A stretch of 64,000 nucleotides of DNA, taken from Sinonovacula constricta (lineage: Eukaryota > Mollusca > Bivalvia > Cardiida > Solecurtidae). The DNA lies in NCBI GenBank assembly GCA_007844125.1, contig CM017572.1, forward strand, positions 45,378,527 to 45,442,526, read 5' to 3'. The position numbers and the translations under genes were made by a program. Below are positions 56,890-64,000 of the stretch, in pieces. Under the pieces are notes generated by a model. The model did no database searches and was not told the DNA's origin. It was given only the letters and a program-made list of their open reading frames with translations. Position 1 is the first letter of the stretch. Each line of letters starts with the position of its first letter.

Positions 56890-59800
56890 GAATATATATC
56901 ACAAAACTCGTTTTAAACTCTTTTTCAAACTCGATTTTATTTATGTATATTTCACACATCTCATGCAAAAATACCAACAGAAATATTCTCTAAGACTGTC
57001 TGCGTGATTCTATTGGTACAGAAAAGTAAGTTCATAGAGCAATATTTGAAAGCGCGTATATCTTACATTACTCTGATGTGAGACAGACACAGTGTCGTCT
57101 TAAGCGAGCTTTTATGTATTTTTTTAGGTTGTAACTTACTTTCAAGATGTCATCGTTAAGTAAGACTGTGTTTCTACAGAAGACCGTCTTGAAGAAAGTT
57201 TGTATATTCTATATGATTTTGTCTATAGGTAGTTCAGATTCAAATCTTCATGGTAATATGGTAATTCTTTTTTGACCTTTTCTTATCTTCCTTTTCTTTT
57301 TTCCTATTCGTAGATTTTCCTTTACGTCAAACAATATTTTTTTCAAAAGCGGCGGCTAATAGGCATGACGACTTGTGGGTCTGAAAGTTGAAAAGAAAGG
57401 TATAAAATTCAAGTTTTCTTTTATTCCATGTCTAAAGCTTGATTGACAGTACAACGTCAAGATACGAAAAAATAAATCAAATTATAACTAATCGCATAAA
57501 AGCTATATACAATATATCGGAAACACGATCTTCTTAACAAAGATACAATTTAAGGAAGCGTCTACAAAGGCAAACAGTGCTAGTAAAAGCGACACAACAT
57601 TGATACGATGATCTGAATCGGACAAGAATTCTGGCGCTTGACTTATCATTATAAGTTGAGAACTTTGACATACATTTTGAAATTCACTCATAGAATCTAA
57701 GGTATTACACTACATCGCACAAGGAAAAAAATAGAATGTACGCTTTCTTTGAATGGATAAAGCGTCTGAAGAATTTCATTCCAAAGTTCAAATTGGCGTC
57801 TTAATGAATCTTTCAGATTTAGAGCAAACTTCAAGGTAAAATGTGCATTTAACGCATCAACCACGTTTAATATAGGGCAAACATTAAAAAAATAGAACAC
57901 AAATGATACTGCTAGTAAAGATCTTTCTTAATCTTGCCTTTATCTCTTCATTTTTCTCATACACTTTTTTTTCTGTTTCCCTTTCTCATCCTTTTTTTGT
58001 AAGAAATCTTTCCTACTCTTTGGTAAAAAACCCAATTAAGCGTACGTCACGTTTGATGATTTTCTCAAAGACAAACTATGGAAAGAAACTATCCCCAAGG
58101 AAATATGCCTAACTGTAAGCGTCTGCATGGAACAAAAAGAAAAGGGTGTACAACAGTTTATTTAATTTTCTTTTTAGTGTACTTTCTTTAAAATATGTAG
58201 TTAATGCACAATAGTAATAAAACAGTTATTTATGAATAAAAAAAATCATTGACATTTAGGATTGTCATGGTTTGAATAAGAGTCAACAGAGGCCGTTAAA
58301 TAAACCTGCCTTTTCCCAGGAAATCCAATGATTTGTAGCCTAAGACAGCCACTAAACATTCTCGACCTAATGTTTACGTCTACATAATTAAAGTGCACAC
58401 GAAAGGCGGCCTTGGAATGACGTATTTATACAAACATGACCATTGGAACGACACGCAATACTTTAAGCGCATATAGTATTACTTGGAAGGGTACTGTTTT
58501 ATGTTTGATGAATGAAATTGCAATACAAAATTGTACTGTAATGCTATTGTTAGCTTCGTTTTGTTTTGATAATAATTAGCGCTATTTGGAATAATGTCTG
58601 ATTTATTGAACATAGTTAAAATGGATATATGATTAATATGTAGTTTTGAGGCTTTAAACAGTATGTATTCTGCCGTACATACTACATCATACTGGCTTGA
58701 AATTATATAAGAAAGTACAATGTCAAGCTGTAGTTATATATTGTCCATTTGTGCACATCAAATAAATCAAATTATCTATAGAAGTGTATATTCCTGAGTG
58801 TTATATTATGGACAAACAAAACCAGATTCCAGGGTTATGAAACTATAAGGCTGAGACCATTCTCAACCATCCGATATGTCCATTAAACCAAGCAGATGCC
58901 TCAGGCCGATCAAACACTGGTTAAGAAGCAAAAGGACAACGGATCGTCCTTTTAGAAGCCACTGTGCATAACTATCAATTTCACTAGGTCACGTGGGTAT
59001 TCATAGCCACCCGTGACGTCTCCATACATTTTTGATTTTATGACCAACGTTATTCATTAAAGGTTGTTAAAGGTTGTTTTTATTAACTTTTAAAGTTAAA
59101 TGATTCAGATATATTGATTTTCTTAGTAAAGACAAATGTTTGTGACTAATTAAAGAAAAACTTTTTGTTTCGTTCAATGCGGGTGTTTCTATTCCTTATT
59201 CCTTTTCAACATCAGGAGAAAAGACAGCGTTTTTATTAGTTTTATTGTTTTGCGGACTGAACGTGACGAACCTGTTTTCTTCTGCATAACATCACCAAGG
59301 TCATGTTACTAAAGGGATTAATTCCAGGAGAATTTAAATACATAACTATTATTGTGTTAAAGTTTTAAATGAATATATGGCTGGTAGTAATGATGTTTTT
59401 TCAACTTTATTTTCGGAAACGAAAAATATCATAAGTAAGGATTGAAGAATGTTTAACAATAAGAGGCTGTCGAAAATAAAAATGAAGTCAGAGTATGATA
59501 AACACTCACACGTATCATGGTCCGATATATATACATGATTTCTCCTTAATGATAACATTGCTTCCAAGTATAATAATAGTAACTCTCAAAAAGTTGGACA
59601 TTAATAGGCAAGTGGTAATAAGTACAATTAAATACGGTATCCCTTACTGAATTTATTTTATACGCTTCTTTCAGATACATTTGTGCTTATGACTTGATAC
59701 TCGGACACTGATTTCTTTAACAATATATTTTCAACCAAAGCAAAAGGTTTTATAGGTTAACATGATTCATTGACCCACAAATGCAATATATATTAATATC

Positions 59801-59904
59801 ACATACCCTGTGAAATTAAAAGCGTTTTTATTAGTAAAGAACTGGTCATGTGTGAATTAATATAAAGTTATATTGACTCAATTATGTTTTCACGTAAGCA
59901 CCGA
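56890..59904. other. No confirmed gene; two minus-strand ORFs at 57503-57900 unassigned
   Basis: Long AT-rich stretch. Adjacent minus-strand ORFs 57900-57697 (LRRQFELWNEILQTLYPF) and 57691-57503 (SQAPEFLSDSDHRINVVSLL) have protein-like composition but lie in different frames and match no family I know. Other ORFs (57903-58112, 59349-59567) are unconvincing. Confidence 0.4.
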
Positions 59905-60110
59905 CAACATAATATTGATGGTCGTGTTTTTTTTACGCGCACTATTGCTACAACAACATGGCAATTGGTAAACGAAATCGACAGTTTATCAGTGTGTCTG
60001 ATGATGAATTGGTAACATTTAGAGAATGTGTTGCCAAGAAAAGAACAAAAAGTGAATGCATTTCGTGATTATCTGTCGGGAAAAATGTGAAAGCAAACTG
60101 GGTAATTTAA
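59905..60110 (+). mobile_element. Crypton-like mobile-element ORF relic, copy 2
   Basis: From an ATG at 59957 the frame reads RQFISVSDDELVTFRECVAK then KRTKSE. After a one-base frame change it continues with NAFRDYLSG. It is homologous to the minus strand of 35840-36130, including non-coding sequence before the ATG. Only the N-terminal segment is present; a recombinase catalytic domain was not found. Confidence 0.45.
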
Positions 60111-60213
60111 CGCTGGTGAATTGGATCGACATCTTTAAATGTGTTATGTCCAATGAGAAACGCATATGGCTCATTGGGCTTAAAATAATTATGATAGCGT
60201 AATTTAATAGGTT

Positions 60214-60311
60214 ATGTGATATAACATCTAAAGATTTATGTTTCGGTCGCTAGTTTTGCGAACCTGGCTAATGTCATCGGTCAATATCACATTACACAGG
60301 TCCTTAAAACT
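60214..60311 (+). repeat. Fold-back repeat, copy 2
   Basis: Arms 60260-60274 (GAACCTGGCTAATGT) and 60289-60303 (ACATTACACAGGTCC) pair at 12 of 15 positions. The loop-proximal TCGGTCAATATCACATTA at 60277-60294 is identical to 35273-35290. The flanks match the 35-kb copy in reverse complement, so the loop is in the opposite orientation relative to the arms in the two copies. Confidence 0.7.
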
Positions 60312-60314
60312 GTC

Positions 60315-62695
60315 TATTGACCCCTACACAAGTCTTTATTTGTATAATATCTGATTGCGCATATTTTAACTCATTTAGGGACTCCTATCTTTATGTAAGA
60401 CTTAACACTATATGACGAACGTCAAAATGTCTTAGAATGCCTAGGAACCGGATGAATAACAATTCAAGCTGGCCATATAGTCGACTTATATGTCCATTAA
60501 GATTCAGTGATCTGTCAAGAGACGTCAAAACAAATCATTATTGACACTAATAATCTGGCTATAGTGTATCTCATTATTTTATACCGTAAGCGACCATTGC
60601 CCGAGGCTGTAAAATTACTTTTACGCATATATATAAACACACTGGAAATTTGACACGCAATATCAACACTATATTTGAAAGATAATTACTGAATTATTTG
60701 AGAAAATATTATTTAAGAAAAATAACGTATGTTTGAATGTATTGTCAAAATTTAATATTGTCATGCCATATAAGAGCACGTGCTTTATAAATGGCATGTA
60801 TAATGCATCAAATAGGTTATATCCATGACATCCAATAGCTGTTTCTGGACAAAGGCCAGCCGCCATAATAGACACTTGATCAGCACTTTATAGTTATGTT
60901 ACACAATTGCTATAGCCGAAGAATCAAGAAAGAAAATATTTTTTGTAAAAGATAAACTACCGTCAAGTATATCCGTATACTTACTCGCATTTATAATTGC
61001 TATTGTATGTATGGGTGTGTACATACATTTTTTTCTCGTGAACTATGTCATGTTTTCTGGCGGGGATCCATACCACTGCATGACTTACGAAATTGCAAAC
61101 ATGTGTCACAAGAAGTATGCGTGCTTTAGATATAGCAATAGGAAATGTTTAAAAAAAGGAACAGCGCTTAGATTCGTTAGATCTGCATAAAGAAATAAAA
61201 TACTTGTATAAAAATTAAATCTAATCGGTTTACGACAATATAGAAGTGAAGTACAAAGAAAAAAATACGAAAGAGGAAAATATATTACTACAAAAGAAGT
61301 AGAGATTGCATGCGCGATATTTTGTCACGATCGCCAAATTGCTCACCACATATTTTCAATGAAAATAATAATCGCAAATGTTTTAAACTTGTAAAAAAAT
61401 AGGAAAAGATGATCCCGATTTTAAGTGATATATCGCAGAATAATGCACGATACTAAGTTCAGGTGCAGAAATAAAATCACGACGGTCATATGCTTTAGTG
61501 ATTAATTACACCGCACTGAACACATTACAGTGCATTTTAATTTGATGCAAACTCAAAACTATTCCAATTTTAACTCATTACCTTGAATGAATTGCAATGA
61601 CACACGATTCGTTTTAATATTAAAACCTTGGTCATTTCCATAAGCCGTGTGTGACAGCAACATCTTTCCTACATATATTGTTGTGTATTCCTTCCCTTAT
61701 TTCGGCTGTTAATATCCTTATGGATATTCATGTAAAAATATAATTGATCAAACAGGTGATGTAAAGAATAAGAAATTCGTCTTGAAAAAAATAAAAGTAA
61801 CTACTTACTTGAACCACCGAAAAAAATCAATTATGTATGCAATGCTCTTCTGGAAAGGTAGTTAATTATATTATAACTGTAGTCAACCTGTACTATTTAT
61901 TGCTAACAACAGGAGAAATCTTAACTTGATAACTGTTTCGGCAGGTATATTTTTTCTCTCTGTTGCGCTCATTGATTTGTTCTATAGACGTCTGCAATAA
62001 ACATTCTTAACACTAATTCGGAGGGGGGTGGGGATCTTGTATCTTATTATTTTTTGCTGAAAATTGCATTTGACTAGATATACGTTTGTATGGAAATTGG
62101 CCGATGATGCTACAACCAAGATTCGTTTGAAATTATTTTGTTTTAATATCACAAACTGATTGTTTCATCTGTTTGGACACAATATATTTCAGGTACACAG
62201 GGAACAGAAACACGATCCACATATTATTATCAAATAATTTAATAATAATCGGATCAATGTATGTAAAAGATAGAAATAAATTGTAAAGATAACGCGTTTT
62301 TTGCACATACATAAACTTATCAACTTATCACTTATCCCAAATTAAGAGTTTTAAAGGACATCATGTTTGCACATTATTAGATGATCTTCATTTTAACAAA
62401 CTATTTATTAAGGCGTAAAGGGTCATGTATTATATCAAACATTGAGACATGCAAACTTAATTAACCACGTCTATATTGCTCTAAGGACATTGTATATATG
62501 TTTGGTAAGGAGTGATTATTAAAAGGATAAACAATACTGAACTAACGCTCAAAGCAGCAACTATGATGAAATCAAATGAACAGCTCTTAATAAAGTATAA
62601 CGAGGCAAACTTCTTTGAGCCATAAAGAAAAGCAAATTAGAAGCATACCAGTATTCGATACTTGTACCTTGCAATCTTGAAGAGGATAATACCTG
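60315..62695. other. No gene seen
   Basis: AT-rich. A 68-codon minus-strand ORF at 60669-60875 has no recognised domain. Nothing else is supportable. Confidence 0.5.
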
Positions 62696-62699
62696 AAAG

Positions 62700-64000
62700 T
62701 GGAACTAATATGCACACCCTTTCTTTGAGACCTATTAATATCAATTCGACGTTAAGCTTCTAGTTTAAACAATAAACATTTTCAATATTAGTGCCATATG
62801 ATACATATGTGGCATATGTTACCACAAATACATATATAAATCCCGATCTAGAAAGATATAACTATATATTGAGTTGTTAATAGGGAACTATATGAGAGTT
62901 TTAATATAGTGTGAAGAATTTGTTCCATAGTGCCTAGAGTGAAAAGGAGATTTTTCTACATACCAGGTTGATTAAACTTGTTTGTGAAGGCTAGAACTGA
63001 TGTCGCTGATTGTGAAGTGAAATTGAGTGAATTCCACTAGTTAATTGTTGATGGCAGGAAAGAAGAATCGTAAAGCTTTGTTCTGCCAAGTACTGACGGT
63101 ATCTTAAGATATTTCGAAGTTAAAGTCTGTGAGCAGGTTTTTCTGGTAAAATCTGACTAATTTAAATAGGGACAAAATTATGTTTCATTTTATAGAGTAG
63201 TGTGAGTTTGAGCTTTCTATGCATCGTTTCTAAAGGTTCGTCAATGCAGTCAGTGTATAACTTAAGTTGCAATATTTTGTGGCTCCTGTTATATAACTCT
63301 CAAAGCTTCCACATGCACAGCCTCCTGCTTTAGTTGCTGTGTGCAATTGTCCCAGATGACGTCTCCGTACTTAGAAGTGGGCGAATGTTAGTGATAGAGA
63401 AACGCTAAAGACTAGTTCGGTTAAGAGATTATTTAAAAGAACTATGAAAATCGATGCGTTTCTAGGCTTTTCTGACAGTCAACGTAATGTGTGATTTCCA
63501 CTGGAGAAAAAACCCAAGGTGCCTGTATCCATTAACATGTCGGATAAGGATGTTATCGAAATAAAGACCAGGGAGTGAATGTCTATTGGGTTTGCGTGAA
63601 AAGCACATAGTTTGGTCTTTGTTGGATTAAAAGTAAGCAGTCATGTTTTGGACAATGATGATATATTTTCTACGTGGTTGATTAGAGAATCGGCAGCCGT
63701 AAGCAGCTCGTCAACAACGATGTACATACCGGTGCCATCTGCAAATAGTCTTATATAAGATCGTATTTGATTGGAAATATCAATTAATTGTTATATTCAT
63801 ACCAATAGGAATAACAGAGGTCCAAGAATAGATCCTAGTTGATTTTTTGCAGAAATAGTTGCCAAATCGGAAGCAGCATTTGCAAACACAGCACTTTGAC
63901 GACGGGAGAGAAGATAAATAAATCGCTAGCACAAAAGATACCCTTGTATACCGAAGTGAGAAAGCTTAATGAGCAAACCTTTATTCTATACACGATCTAA
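62700..64000 (-). mobile_element. LINE relic, RT palm to C-terminus, running off the window
   Basis: On the minus strand from 64000 pieces read GSILGPLLFLLV (~63830), then SYIRLFADGTGMYIVVDEL at ~63770-63700 and LTFNPTKTKLCAFHANP (~63620). These are the RT QGS, catalytic and KTK motifs. LGFFLQWKSHITLTVRKA follows (~63500), then ITNIRPLLKYGDVIWDNCTQ (~63390), the thumb, with a decayed Cys/His tail near 62900-62800. The catalytic FADD is FADG here (63733-63744), so the second Asp is lost. Several stops. The 5' part lies beyond the window edge. Confidence 0.82.

Overview
The window looks like AT-rich, intron-scale or intergenic DNA from an invertebrate animal, most likely a lophotrochozoan and plausibly a bivalve mollusc. 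That placement is inference: it rests on the style of the retroelement relics and on abundant long TA, CA and trinucleotide microsatellites, not on any host gene. I found no intact cellular gene, no functional tRNA or rRNA gene, no CRISPR array and no bacterial-style operon. The strongest coding signals are all decayed mobile elements, broken by stops, frameshifts and deletions.

Layout. 0-6 kb: a 40-bp tandem repeat at the left edge, large microsatellites, a copy of interspersed family B and two unassigned minus-strand coding-like tracts. 6.7-9 kb: a minus-strand LINE relic and an unassigned 124-codon ORF. 10.2-10.6 kb: a tandem trimer of a ~165-bp unit, each unit with a tRNA-like segment. 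12.1-15 kb: family B, a reverse-transcriptase (RT) relic of a family I cannot name securely, then a LINE 3' half, all on the minus strand. 16-22 kb: trinucleotide microsatellites, a tRNA-like SINE head and a family A copy. 23-25.4 kb: family A, then a minus-strand LINE with endonuclease and RT remnants. 29.6-31.5 kb: two LINE tails, tail to tail. 33.9-34.6 kb: a full-length-looking family A copy preceded by a bare 3' end of the same family. 35.2-36.1 kb (minus) and 59.9-60.3 kb (plus): a diverged repeat pair with a Crypton-like reading frame and a fold-back hairpin. 38.5-44.1 kb: a ~670-bp duplicated segment flanking a Gypsy relic, which is itself split by family A. 51-56.9 kb: a CR1/L2-like LINE interrupted in its 3' UTR by a 4.3-kb Jockey-like LINE. 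62.7-64 kb: another LINE running off the window.

The most interesting pattern is two otherwise different interspersed repeats (A: nine copies or fragments; B: three) that share a ~90-bp central core with a short inverted repeat and have recurrent 3'-anchored, 5'-truncated copies. This is the architecture of SINE superfamilies with a conserved central domain. Other notable points are in-frame TA microsatellites grown inside the RNase H coding region of the Jockey-like element, the duplicated segment at 38.5/43.5 kb with the same reading frame largely open in both copies, and the Crypton-like/fold-back pair.

Protein family assignments come from reading translations by eye against remembered family motifs. 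No database search was possible. Boundaries of decayed elements are approximate to tens of bases.
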